Positions 8,901-16,402 of a stretch of DNA of 17,253 nt are shown one piece after another. The DNA is from JANQTF01 sp036835375. GTDB lineage: Bacteria; Bacteroidota; Bacteroidia; J057. The stretch covers positions 1-17,253 of the forward strand of contig DAITMB010000109.1 in the NCBI GenBank assembly GCA_036835375.1, given 5' to 3'. The notes below the pieces were generated by a model. That model saw nothing but the letters and a program-made list of their open reading frames with translations. It searched no databases and was not told the DNA's origin. Positions within the stretch are counted from its first letter, which is position 1. Every line of letters starts with the position of its first letter. The position numbers and the translations under genes were made by a program.

Positions 8901-10096
8901 ACTGGCTCCGCGAAGCCCAGAAATTTGCCCCGAATCTCAACCCGATTTTGCTCCATGAAGGCAATCGAGCAGATACTATCGCGAGCCTTGGCCCCTATGA
9001 CTTGCTCATCACGAGCTACGCTTTGGTACACATTGAGCAAGAGGGACTGTCCTCCTTGGAGTTTTCGACGCTGATCCTCGACGAGGCTCAAGCCATCAAA
9101 AATCGCCAGACAAAGCGCTCCCAAGCAGTCAAGACCATCAAGGCGAGTTTCAAAATGGTGACGACTGGTACGCCAGTAGAAAATCACCTGGGCGAATTAT
9201 GGAATCTCTTCGATTTTCTCAACCCTGGATTTCTTGGCTCTTGGGAGCGATTCAACAACACCTATGCTCAGCCCATCGAGAAGTTCGAGAATGTGTTGAA
9301 GAAGCATCAACTTCGCAATGTCCTCAAGCCATTTATTTTGAGGCGGCGGAAGTCCGAGGTGCTTCGTGAGCTTCCAGACAAGACGGAGATTGTGCTCCAC
9401 CTGGAGCTGAGCAAGGAAGAACTGGCTTTTTACGAAGCCATTCGGCGGGAAGCCCTTTCCAGATTGCAGGGCAAGGTTGGCAATCCGGGCGAACAGCGCC
9501 TGCGCATATTGGCCGAAATCACCCGCCTGCGACAAGCAGCCTGCAATCCTTCTCTGCTGCGTCCAGAGTTAGGGCTTGAAAGCAGCAAGTTGAACTTGTT
9601 TGGAGAGGTAGTGAGGGAACTTCGCGAAAATGGACACAAAGCCCTGGTATTCAGCCAATTTGTGAAGCATCTTGCCCTCGTGCGGGAATGGGTGGACAAA
9701 GAGGGCATTCCTTACCAATACCTTGATGGCTCCACCCCGCTCAAGCAGCGGGAAGAGCGCGTCAATGCTTTTCAGCAAGGCAATGGAGATTTGTTCCTCA
9801 TTAGCCTCAAAGCAGGAGGCGTGGGACTGAATCTCACAGCGGCGGACTATGTCATCCATCTGGATCCTTGGTGGAATCCAGCGGTAGAGGACCAAGCCAG
9901 CGACCGTGCCCATCGCATCGGGCAGCAAAAACCCGTGACGGTGTATCGCTTGGTGGCGGAGCAGACCATTGAGGAGAAAATTCTTTCGCTCCATGACACC
10001 AAACGCCAACTAGCTGAGAGCCTTCTTGAGGGCACCGAAAGCGGTGGGAAACTATCCAGTGACGAACTGCTCGACCTCATTCGGGAAAGTGTGTAG
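5963..10096 (+). CDS. Large SNF2-family DEAD/DEAH-box helicase/translocase
   Basis: 1377 residues from the ATG at 5963 (MTEAYIEKLVAQ). A GTG at 5846 or an ATG at 5882 would add up to 39 residues of unconvincing sequence. The C-terminal half is a complete SNF2 ATPase: LRPYQLEGFQWL, Walker A DDMGLGKT (K952), Walker B variant DEAQ (D1040), TGTPVENHLGELWNLFDF, LRRRKSEVL, then the second RecA lobe with KALVFSQF, KAGGVGLNLT and DQASDRAHRIGQ (about 1309-1321). Before it lies the usual bacterial SNF2-associated region (DWFEVSGEMKVDE ... LDDGRFLALTQKLRAQLDQL). The first about 500 residues are helical and solenoid-like, with a TPR-like stretch near RGDIHRAQHLIKEIP and DEEALQHFEEAAKKL. SNF2 proteins translocate on duplex DNA and remodel protein-DNA complexes without unwinding; the target here is unknown. 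It stands alone between divergent and convergent genes with no methylase or nuclease beside it, so a role in phage defence is not supported by context. Confidence 0.93.
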   Translation: MTEAYIEKLVAQVKVLRPEQKIVLQIMALSVRPLTSEGVLNIVRKIQGSEFSDFSQISKLAKKEIATIQKEFEKLEWANLKSTWEGHYLRMWTLPTLWEKLFSSPRLFEYLMSAVSQSRNYGYGYGWFGEHMKLLLKALRSSDEKVLVQELKYLKRDANFFEELESLHPNRLLFGSSLDNILTSPLSAALRMELMGEMVLDAIFDWESTKDFERILGLMASQPDLSLFSQKMLVDVALFRGDIHRAQHLIKEIPSVSEGEGSQWKGVLATLQGEDEEALQHFEEAAKKLKKRGVLSESTLLFHSVCLLLLGKNDLVVQNSHKKSRYQAINQLLASTALFRQNKKTDSIYQWNLGHAAGSKHLMGVFFTFVVGYWNGLFEKGLGDDDRESLLRLLQYALEGDYPFIAINLRVILDETTPHWPRKDYPVLLGEAHLEPFVNRLHIEDAWERTLKGLLLITDPGSQSSAVDTNQRVSWMVDLRTNSIEAKEQKVLKNGSWSKGRKIAVKRLFDPSSEVIFSKKDLQVAKALKIDRPHMYGYESYVWDFGEAIWALADHPHVYSAVQEDLQIKIEKGEPKVILEESKQSYVLKMDPPVTKPGIFWIKETETRYVVYNIDAAQGEVASMIAGGIKFPKKAEAQLKTVLANLSNVMPVQSDAEFAVDLPEVEADSTPVMQLLQLGEEFAADLYVKPFGSEPPYLKLGEGKDLLIGEVEGKRVQTRRDMAAEKRGKKHVMDQCPVLARVPSANMEWRMGDPEEMLELMLELDPLVREKKVIVEWPKGQVLKLAGTRHDFGDLSMRVARKADWFEVSGEMKVDEDTVLELSHLLTLLHNHQGKNFLQLDDGRFLALTQKLRAQLDQLQGVMNQGRKGDGIHHLNASVLEEMEEMGLSLQKDKAWREQVKKLAESRKFQPVLPQDLQADLRPYQLEGFQWLSRLAHWGVGACLADDMGLGKTVQALALLLSRAKLGPAMVVAPASVTRNWLREAQKFAPNLNPILLHEGNRADTIASLGPYDLLITSYALVHIEQEGLSSLEFSTLILDEAQAIKNRQTKRSQAVKTIKASFKMVTTGTPVENHLGELWNLFDFLNPGFLGSWERFNNTYAQPIEKFENVLKKHQLRNVLKPFILRRRKSEVLRELPDKTEIVLHLELSKEELAFYEAIRREALSRLQGKVGNPGEQRLRILAEITRLRQAACNPSLLRPELGLESSKLNLFGEVVRELRENGHKALVFSQFVKHLALVREWVDKEGIPYQYLDGSTPLKQREERVNAFQQGNGDLFLISLKAGGVGLNLTAADYVIHLDPWWNPAVEDQASDRAHRIGQQKPVTVYRLVAEQTIEEKILSLHDTKRQLAESLLEGTESGGKLSSDELLDLIRESV

Positions 10097-10205
10097 CGAT
10101 CAAGCTTTTTCGAGTAGAACTTGAGTTCGGAAATTGACTCATCAGTCTTCCGTGTAAAGATCAAATTCCTCATTCTGCTGGCGCACAATATGAGACGGAC
10201 TTCCT

Positions 10206-10250
10206 AAAAACATGGGGGCTGGCAGGAATATCTCCTTGCCAGCCCCCATG
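10206..10250 (-). terminator. Rho-independent terminator of the DUF218 gene
   Basis: A perfect 14-bp inverted repeat (10211-10224 with 10237-10250, CATGGGGGCTGGCA and its complement) has a 12-base loop. The loop can pair a further GGA/TCC. On the minus strand it lies 15 bp past the stop codon of the 10266-10838 gene and is followed at once by TTTTT (complement of 10206-10210), the classic arrangement. On the plus strand it is followed by TGATAGAAAA, so it has no U-tract for the SNF2 transcript, although such a strong stem may still protect that 3' end. Confidence 0.85.
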
Positions 10251-10265
10251 TGATAGAAAACAGGA

Positions 10266-10838
10266 TCACTCGTATTCTCTGATCCAGTAGTAAGGGAGGG
10301 CAAGACATTCCCTCAGCACACTGTAGATCTCGCCACCGAGCGCAGTAAATTCCCCACTCACGCCGACCATCTGGTTGATGTTTCGGCCAAATTGTTTAAA
10401 TGCAAATTGGGTGCGCCGCAAATGAAACGTGTGCGAAATAAGCAGGAGGCTTGCCTCCGCTGGAATTTTTGTTGATAGGTTGCGTGCGCTGGCATAGGTG
10501 CTGATACCGAGGGTATCGACCTGAATGGCTTCGGCTGGCAAGCCTTGGCTCACAAGAAAGCGCTTCATCACCACAGCCTCATGATCGCCGGAAGCACCCC
10601 TGCCACCGGTCATCCAGAGCTCACGCACCAAGCCTGACTGAAACAACTCATAGGCCTTGTCGAGCCGATAGTAAAGCGCTTCCGAGGGTTGTCCGTCAGC
10701 TTCCAATCTGGCACCCATCACAATCCCTACGTCCAGTGGCTCACTCGGCTGACTAGTGCCCACCGACAGGATATAGGCGATAAAGGCCAAAAAAATGCCT
10801 GCCGTGGCCGCCAGTCCAATTTTCATCCAAGTCTTCAT
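10266..10838 (-). CDS. DUF218 (SanA/YdcF/ElyC-like) membrane-anchored protein
   Basis: 190 residues. A single N-terminal hydrophobic segment (about residues 7-25) anchors the protein with its domain outside the cytoplasm. The rest matches the DUF218 pattern: VGIVMGARL (38-45), MTGGRG (76-81), a loop with STYASARN (113-120), then LLISHTFHLRRTQFAFKQFG. Relatives such as SanA and ElyC in enterobacteria affect envelope permeability and peptidoglycan precursor metabolism, but their biochemical activity is not settled, so no reaction is assigned here. It is a single-gene unit: a terminator follows it, and a 127-bp divergent region separates it from the M61 protease. The ATG at 10838 is the natural start because the membrane anchor begins there. 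Confidence 0.88.
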   Translation of the reverse strand: MKTWMKIGLAATAGIFLAFIAYILSVGTSQPSEPLDVGIVMGARLEADGQPSEALYYRLDKAYELFQSGLVRELWMTGGRGASGDHEAVVMKRFLVSQGLPAEAIQVDTLGISTYASARNLSTKIPAEASLLLISHTFHLRRTQFAFKQFGRNINQMVGVSGEFTALGGEIYSVLRECLALPYYWIREYE

Positions 10839-10856
10839 GCTATTTTTCTTGAAGCC

Positions 10857-10896
10857 GATTTGCGCAAAATTTGGGCCGGATTGAAGATTTGCGCAA
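10857..10896. promoter_or_regulatory. Paired palindromic TTGCGCAA sites in a divergent promoter region
   Basis: The 11-mer GATTTGCGCAA occurs twice, at 10857-10867 and 10886-10896. Each copy contains the perfect palindrome TTGCGCAA, extended to TTTGCGCAAA in the first copy. The centres are 29 bp apart. The sites lie between the divergent starts of the DUF218 gene (10838) and the M61 gene (10966), which is where a dimeric regulator would act on both. The binding protein is unknown; the reading as an operator is inferred from symmetry, repetition and position. Confidence 0.45.
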
Positions 10897-10965
10897 GCTT
10901 CTTGACATCAGATGGGCTTCTCCTCTCCCCGATTGCTTATCTTCGCTCCCAAACTGTAAGCTGCT

Positions 10966-12777
10966 ATGCGCCATCTTTTTCTATTGTTGCTGTTTTCGAC
11001 TTCTTTCCCCCTCTTCGCCGCGGAGTATGAGTACACCCTTCGCTGGTTGCCCGCGCATACCCATACCTATGTGGTGGAAGTGGCATTTACCCCATCTGAA
11101 GCCGGTTCAAGCACCCTCATGCTGCCAAGTTGGCGGCCTGGAAGATATTTTGAGCAGGATTTTTCAGCCGGGATTTCCCACTTCGAGGTAGTTGACGACA
11201 AGGAGAAAGCGCTGCCTTGGCGCAAAACGAACAAGGATTCTTGGGTCATTTCATATGAAGGGCGGCCAAGCCGTATAGTGGCGAGGTACCATTTTTTTGC
11301 AAATAACATGGACTCCGGATCCAGCTATTTTGACGAAGAGCATCTTTATTTCAATCCGATCAACCTCTTCATGTACCTTCCAGGCCGACTCGATGGCGAC
11401 GTAGTGTTGAGTATTCCAGAGCTACCTAGCGTTTGGAAAATGGCTTCCGCTTTGACTCGCCTAGCAGACGGCAAGACCTTCACAGCCAAGAGTTACCACG
11501 AGTTTGTAGATTCGCCCACGATCCTCGCCAAAGAGATCATACAAACGAGCTTCGTAGATCAGGGAGCAACCTTCCATCTGCACTTTCACGGCGCTGTCAT
11601 TGATACCTCCGCCTCGACCATTGCAGCCGTTGCGGACATGGTCAGGGCCATCGCCCAGCAGCAGTCGGCGGTGTTTGGCGGATATCCATTTGAAGCGTTT
11701 CATTTTCTCTACAGATTTTTGCCATACCAGCTAGGTCACGGGGTAGAGCACGAATTCTCTACGGTGATCTCTGTAGGCTCTTCTGTGACAGAAAACCAAG
11801 AGCGGTTTGTCGGGCGGCTCAAGAGCCTCACTTCCCACGAACTGTGGCACGCCTGGAATGTGAAGCGGCTTCGACCCGAGGCCATGTGGCCTTACGATTA
11901 CAGTGGTCCACAGTACACAAGCCTTCATTGGTTCACAGAGGGTGTGACCGACTACTACACCAACTTGATGATGCTTCGGGCTGGATATATTGATGAGAAC
12001 ACCTTTTTCGCTACCCTCGCCAACACGATCAACAGCCTGGAGGGTAATTATGCGAGCCAAGTGGTATCGCCTTCCATGTCGAGTATGGACGCGTGGCTCT
12101 CGCGCTCCGATTACGGCAATCCCGATTACAACATCTCTTATTACACACTGGGAAGTCGGCTAGGGTTTCTCATCGACATGGAGCTGCGGTCCCGCACACA
12201 AAATCGGGTGTCGTTTGACGATGCCTTTCGGTACATGTGGAAGACCTACTACCTCGAAGGCAAGGGATTCCCAGAAGACGGTGTGCAACAGGCGCTGGAG
12301 ACCTTGTCTGGAGATTCTTGGGAGGCATTTTTTCAGCAGTATGTCCACGGAACCGGACCCATCGACTATGCTGGGATTCTGTCAGGGATGGGGCTGGAGC
12401 TGAAGTCCGTTGATGCTGTTGATCCCGGACTGAGGGGAATCGGCATCATGCAGTCTGACAAGATTGCTCAGGGAATTCTACTACGCAGCGTACATCCGGG
12501 AAGCGACGCCTTTGCAGCAGGTCTGGGCAGTGATCAGCTCATCCTGGAAATTGATGGTCAATCCGCCACCCAGATGAACGCTGACGAATACCTCAACAAG
12601 CTTCGAAAAGGAGACAGCTTGACCCTCAAGGTCTTGAAAAACTTCCGTACAGTAGAGGAAGTCGTGGTGGTCTATCGGAAATCGTACACTCCCCGGAGCA
12701 TGAGCATCGATCGCAAAAAGCGGATCAGCCAACAGCAAAAAGACTGGCTGAGCGATTGGATGGCACCTGCCGAATAG
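10966..12777 (+). CDS. Secreted M61-family metalloprotease (glycyl aminopeptidase-like) with PDZ domain
   Basis: 603 residues. A signal peptide (MRHLFLLLLFSTSFPLFA) sends it to the periplasm or surface. Residues about 20-180 form the beta-rich N-terminal domain of M61 peptidases (LPSWRPGRYFEQDFSAGI is characteristic). The catalytic domain has the zinc motif SHELWHAWNVKRLRP with H291, E292 and H295, and the third ligand E325 in WFTEGVTDYY. The upstream GHGVEHEFS corresponds to the conserved GLEH-like segment. Residues about 475-570 form a PDZ domain (RSVHPGSDAFAAGLGSDQLILEIDG). The length and domain order match intact members of the family, which release N-terminal Gly or Ala from peptides. 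The ATG at 10966 starts directly at the signal peptide. It is convergent with the next gene, with only 12 bp between the stop codons. Confidence 0.93.
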   Translation: MRHLFLLLLFSTSFPLFAAEYEYTLRWLPAHTHTYVVEVAFTPSEAGSSTLMLPSWRPGRYFEQDFSAGISHFEVVDDKEKALPWRKTNKDSWVISYEGRPSRIVARYHFFANNMDSGSSYFDEEHLYFNPINLFMYLPGRLDGDVVLSIPELPSVWKMASALTRLADGKTFTAKSYHEFVDSPTILAKEIIQTSFVDQGATFHLHFHGAVIDTSASTIAAVADMVRAIAQQQSAVFGGYPFEAFHFLYRFLPYQLGHGVEHEFSTVISVGSSVTENQERFVGRLKSLTSHELWHAWNVKRLRPEAMWPYDYSGPQYTSLHWFTEGVTDYYTNLMMLRAGYIDENTFFATLANTINSLEGNYASQVVSPSMSSMDAWLSRSDYGNPDYNISYYTLGSRLGFLIDMELRSRTQNRVSFDDAFRYMWKTYYLEGKGFPEDGVQQALETLSGDSWEAFFQQYVHGTGPIDYAGILSGMGLELKSVDAVDPGLRGIGIMQSDKIAQGILLRSVHPGSDAFAAGLGSDQLILEIDGQSATQMNADEYLNKLRKGDSLTLKVLKNFRTVEEVVVVYRKSYTPRSMSIDRKKRISQQQKDWLSDWMAPAE

Positions 12778-12789
12778 TGGGCTGACGCA

Positions 12790-15066
12790 TTAGGGCTGAT
12801 TCTGTGCCAACCAGGCAGGCAGATAGATGCGTCGCAGCGCCAATATTTGATCCCGCTCTCTAATGCGTCGCAGGCTGGTCTCAATGTTGCGCTTTTCGCG
12901 ATGAGTGAGGTGCCAGCTCAAAGAAGCGGGCTGCTCTTCTTCCTCCACCGTGTAGTCAAAGCACAAAACCTCCATGGGTCCAAAATACCACTCTTTCATG
13001 TAACTGAGCAGGTGATCGTTGGCCAAATCCTTCGACTCCAGCATAGACTTGTATCCCCCGTCGATGGGTGTGAAGAGATGTGAAAAGAGGCTGCGCTTGG
13101 CTGGTTCTGCGATGGGTTCTTCCCGATCGGTGTCGCGAATCTGAATAAAAACGACTCCAGCTGTGTTTTTTTCGAACCAATCCCGAAACTCAAACAAATA
13201 GCGAACAGCCGTCTGGGTGCCAAAATTATCCAAGGCACCTGCATCCATGACCTGCATCACGGGCTCGGAGGGAAGAGAGACCACAGGCAATACCACGGGA
13301 AAGGTCGCATTCATGCGCAAGGCCGAGGTCATGTAGAGGCTATCCGCACGATGATCTGTAAAAAGTCGGCGTAGTTCCAGCCCATCGGGACGAGTCTGAT
13401 AATAATCGGTGATCTGCCCTGGATTGACCAAAAAGGACATGGGTTGGGAAGCAATGAAGAGCTTGCGCCCTTGGTTGATGATCGAGGGTGCCAGAACCAG
13501 CGGGGCTATGTCGCCCGCAGATTCAGCGGGCTGATAGTCACCCACGCGACGATCCGCCAACTCAGGTAGGTTGCGCGCGAGTTGATGATCAAAGGAGTAA
13601 CCCGCTTCTCTGTCAAAGAGCTGGTCATCGACTTGCACTTTCCGAACTGGCATCATGAGGCCGGAGAATTTCCGAAAAAAGATACGATTGAGCAGGTCTT
13701 TGGAAAGGTTGCCGCTGTATTCGGGTGACTGAAGATCAATGTCTTGCCCCTGAAGGCGACGCCAATACAATTCTCTGAAATACGAAAGCCCAAACATGCC
13801 GCCAGATGCACCTGTGTAGAGCCGGATTTCGTCTGAAAGCCGTCCATTGCTCACACTGTCGAGGTACTGCATGGTGCGAAATGTCCAGAAGGCTGAGCGC
13901 AGTCCGCCGCCAGAAGCCGACACAAAAACGGCATGAGGCAAGGCGTTTTTGCCGTATTTTTTTTGATAGTTCTTCTTCCAGTTTTCGAGGTAAGCAATGG
14001 TGACAGCCCGGTCGTGCTGATAAATGGAATCGTTCTGAAGCGTCATCAGCGTCTTCACGTCATAGGTCGCTGGTGCAGCAGCGTAGTCGAGACCTGCGGC
14101 ATAATTCTTCTCTCCGAGCCACTCTGACCCACCATAGAAATGAATCAATCCAAGCCCCAAAATCATCGCAAGAAGTCCTGCCTTACGAATCCAAAAGGTG
14201 GCGGCGCCGATCGCCATCATCAAGAATGAAAGTAGAAGTAAGGAGCTTGCTCCTGCCGGGATCTGAAAGGTGGGGTTGTGCTCCAGAAATCCTAGCACAC
14301 CGACTAGGGCAAAGGTCAGGATCTGGAGGAGAAGGAGCTTGCCGTGGTGCTGATTGAGCACCTGAATGAGTTCTTGAAGCCGAGTCTTATCAGGACCTTG
14401 TACCTTGCGAATCTGAAAGGGAAATGCCAGATAATAATCTGCACGCTGGCGTGAACGGAGGCTCTCGCGAGCTTTTCCCAAGATCATCCAGCGACTTCTC
14501 GGGGGCTTATTTTTTCCGATCTCTTCCTCTAGTTTTTTGCCAAATCGAGTAAATATAGAAGTTTCAGCAAAAAAATAGCTGGCCGAAATCAAGAATACCA
14601 CTAAAATCCCCGTGACCAATCCGCTAAAGAGTTCAACGACATGCCAGGCACTTTCTGAAGGAAGGGATTGATGGTAGGTCAGAAATCGGTAAAAATATGC
14701 GGCCAAGAGGCTTCCCGGAACAATGAAATTATTATAAGCCATCAAAAAAAACGGATGCTTACAGAAGCCAATGAAGTGAAATCGATAGCTCTCGTTGATG
14801 TAGAATGTGATGGTATAAGCGAATAGAAATGATCCCAGGGCACTCCCGACCAGAAACGTACTCCAAAAATTTTCTTTCCCGAGATACTCAGGCTCCAAAA
14901 AGAGGTAAGGAGCTCCATAGGATTCTCCAATCGAACCAGAAAGTACGGCCAATAGAAAGAACCAGAACAGCAGAAGCACCTTATGACTCTGTAATTGCCT
15001 GATCAGCAATCGCACCGGAAGGGAATACCATGCTTTTTGAAGGAATGTTTGGAGCGTGTGAATCAT
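12790..15066 (-). CDS. Membrane-embedded patatin-like phospholipase
   Basis: 758 residues from the ATG at 15066; a TTG at 15093 with an AAAGG upstream would add nine. The N-terminal about 340 residues contain roughly seven hydrophobic helices in two groups separated by a basic loop (KKLEEEIGKNKPPRSRW ... LRSRQRADYY). The C-terminal part is a patatin-like serine hydrolase: oxyanion loop SGGGLRSAF (GGG at 386-388), nucleophile elbow TGASGG with S421, and catalytic Asp in DAGALDNFG (D608). Patatins use a Ser-Asp dyad to deacylate phospholipids or neutral lipids. Fusion to a multi-pass membrane domain suggests action directly on bilayer lipids, which is inference. It is monocistronic on the minus strand, divergent from the stress-protein gene. 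A 7-bp inverted repeat lies upstream of the start. Confidence 0.88.
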   Translation of the reverse strand: MIHTLQTFLQKAWYSLPVRLLIRQLQSHKVLLLFWFFLLAVLSGSIGESYGAPYLFLEPEYLGKENFWSTFLVGSALGSFLFAYTITFYINESYRFHFIGFCKHPFFLMAYNNFIVPGSLLAAYFYRFLTYHQSLPSESAWHVVELFSGLVTGILVVFLISASYFFAETSIFTRFGKKLEEEIGKNKPPRSRWMILGKARESLRSRQRADYYLAFPFQIRKVQGPDKTRLQELIQVLNQHHGKLLLLQILTFALVGVLGFLEHNPTFQIPAGASSLLLLSFLMMAIGAATFWIRKAGLLAMILGLGLIHFYGGSEWLGEKNYAAGLDYAAAPATYDVKTLMTLQNDSIYQHDRAVTIAYLENWKKNYQKKYGKNALPHAVFVSASGGGLRSAFWTFRTMQYLDSVSNGRLSDEIRLYTGASGGMFGLSYFRELYWRRLQGQDIDLQSPEYSGNLSKDLLNRIFFRKFSGLMMPVRKVQVDDQLFDREAGYSFDHQLARNLPELADRRVGDYQPAESAGDIAPLVLAPSIINQGRKLFIASQPMSFLVNPGQITDYYQTRPDGLELRRLFTDHRADSLYMTSALRMNATFPVVLPVVSLPSEPVMQVMDAGALDNFGTQTAVRYLFEFRDWFEKNTAGVVFIQIRDTDREEPIAEPAKRSLFSHLFTPIDGGYKSMLESKDLANDHLLSYMKEWYFGPMEVLCFDYTVEEEEQPASLSWHLTHREKRNIETSLRRIRERDQILALRRIYLPAWLAQNQP

Positions 15067-15105
15067 GATTGGTATGACGAGAGTTTGCAACAAATTACCT
15101 TTCGC

Positions 15106-15122
15106 GATTCAGAATCTGAATC
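15106..15122. promoter_or_regulatory. Short perfect inverted repeat upstream of the patatin gene
   Basis: GATTCAG, AAT, CTGAATC form a perfect 7-bp dyad 39 bp before the ATG at 15066 (12 bp before the alternative TTG). It could be an operator or a 5' leader hairpin. There is no further support such as a second copy. Confidence 0.25.
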
Positions 15123-15379
15123 CGAAGCGCGAGCGTGTATTACGTAGCCTATTTATCTGTAAGGGTTCGCATAGATATACGGCGATTATTCTGCATTAGG
15201 TGCCTGCCTCCTCAGAATTTGGAAAGATTCCCTGCACGAATATTCAAAAGAGTCAACTTTTTCATGTTGATAACACCCCTGAGAAAAGTCATCTCCTACT
15301 GGAACGAAGGTCATACTCATCTCCGTGCATCATCCACAATTTAGTACCCATGATTTGGTCTGATACAAATGAACATGTG
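15123..15379. other. Rest of the intergenic region before the stress-protein gene
   Basis: This stretch belongs to the 286-313 bp non-coding gap between the divergent patatin and universal stress protein genes. It contains no recognisable small gene, RNA or clear Bacteroidota promoter. The reading frame of the stress protein is open upstream to 15200, but the translated stretch resembles no domain and precedes the natural MKKILVPTD start, so I treat it as leader. Confidence 0.5.
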
Positions 15380-16258
15380 ATGAAAAAGATTCTTGTCCCT
15401 ACTGACTTCTCTGACTGCGCGATGTACGCGGCGGACTTCGCCATGGAAATCGCCCAAAAGGTGAGTGCAGAGCTGCATTTTTACACCCGCGTACACGTAC
15501 ACCCATTGTGGGATCAGCTCACGGACAAGGAAAAAATGGATTTTCCCGAATCCTTCGCCAAAATTCAAGAGACCCGAAAAAAGTTTCAAGACCTTCGCCA
15601 CCGCTTTCGCAACAACACCGTGCGCATTGTAACTTCCTATTCGCATGGCGACCTCATAGACGTGGTTTCGCGATACATAGAAGAAGAAGATATCTACCTC
15701 ATCGTGATGGGCAGCAGTGGTGCCGATGGCATGAAGGAATTTTTCTTTGGATCCAATGCCCAGAAAATCGTTCGATATGCCCACAGGCCAGTGATCGTGG
15801 TCAAACACCCGATGGCGCAGCCCGATCTCAAAAACATCATTTTTGCCTCCGATTTTCGCTCAGATGCAGAAAAGCCCTTTGAGCAACTCCTCGAATTTGC
15901 TCGACACTTCGGCTCCCGCATCCACTTATTGAATATCTCTACTTTTTCCGCTCTTGAGCAAGAAAGCGACGTGAAAGAGCGGATGGAAGAATTTGAGCGG
16001 CGATGCTGGATGCTTCCTTGCTTCTTGCATCAACCCGGAGACATCAACATAGAAATGGGGATCACAAAATTTGCAGAAGAGCAGCAAGTGGACATGATAG
16101 CTGTAGCCCATTTTGAAAAAAATCCTTTCAAGCGGGTCTTTGCCGGAAGCATCACCGAAGCATTGGTCAACCACCTCGAGATCCCCATCCTCACCATCAA
16201 TCATCCCGGGGTAGAACCTTGGCACCTCCGAGAGAGCAACGTCCAGGAAACAGTTTGA
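15380..16258 (+). CDS. Tandem-domain universal stress protein (UspA family)
   Basis: 292 residues from the ATG at 15380, which yields the standard Usp beginning MKKILVPTDFSDCAMYAADFA; starts further upstream would add a tail without similarity. Two Usp domains are visible: residues about 1-145 and about 150-280, the second opening with LKNIIFASDF. Domain 1 has the complete nucleotide-binding signature G-x2-G-x9-G-S (G111, G114, G124, S125), so it should bind ATP. In domain 2 the equivalent place reads AVAHFEKNPFKRVFAGS, which lacks the first two glycines, so binding there is doubtful. Such cytoplasmic proteins support survival under starvation or envelope stress; the partner is unknown. It is convergent with the deformylase gene, with 144 bp between stops and no clear terminator hairpin. 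Confidence 0.92.
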   Translation: MKKILVPTDFSDCAMYAADFAMEIAQKVSAELHFYTRVHVHPLWDQLTDKEKMDFPESFAKIQETRKKFQDLRHRFRNNTVRIVTSYSHGDLIDVVSRYIEEEDIYLIVMGSSGADGMKEFFFGSNAQKIVRYAHRPVIVVKHPMAQPDLKNIIFASDFRSDAEKPFEQLLEFARHFGSRIHLLNISTFSALEQESDVKERMEEFERRCWMLPCFLHQPGDINIEMGITKFAEEQQVDMIAVAHFEKNPFKRVFAGSITEALVNHLEIPILTINHPGVEPWHLRESNVQETV

Positions 16259-16402
16259 AGGTATTATCACAAAAAGCGACCCACAAAGAAATTTTTAGGG
16301 TGATCGGGATCATGAATGGCAGACGCGCGCAAGCAAATCTGCCTTCATGTCCTTTTTTGTTTTATCTATCCTCAAAGTTCTTCTCAAAATAAAATTGGCC
16401 TC

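Noticed and set aside
5963..10838. Anti-phage defence module around the SNF2 helicase
   Set aside because: Neighbours are an amidohydrolase row and a DUF218 envelope protein. No methylase, nuclease, PLD or DUF1998-type partner of DISARM-like systems is present.
10902..10946. TTGACA at 10902-10907 and TATCTTCG at 10938-10945 as promoter of the M61 gene
   Set aside because: The TTGACA has no -10 partner at 17 bp, and the Bacteroidota-like TAnnTTcG is 30 bp away, too far for a normal -33/-7 pair and one base off consensus.
15200..15379. 60-residue N-terminal extension of the universal stress protein
   Set aside because: Usp proteins begin almost at once with the KKILVPTDFS strand. The upstream residues look like translated leader and there is a well-placed ATG at 15380.
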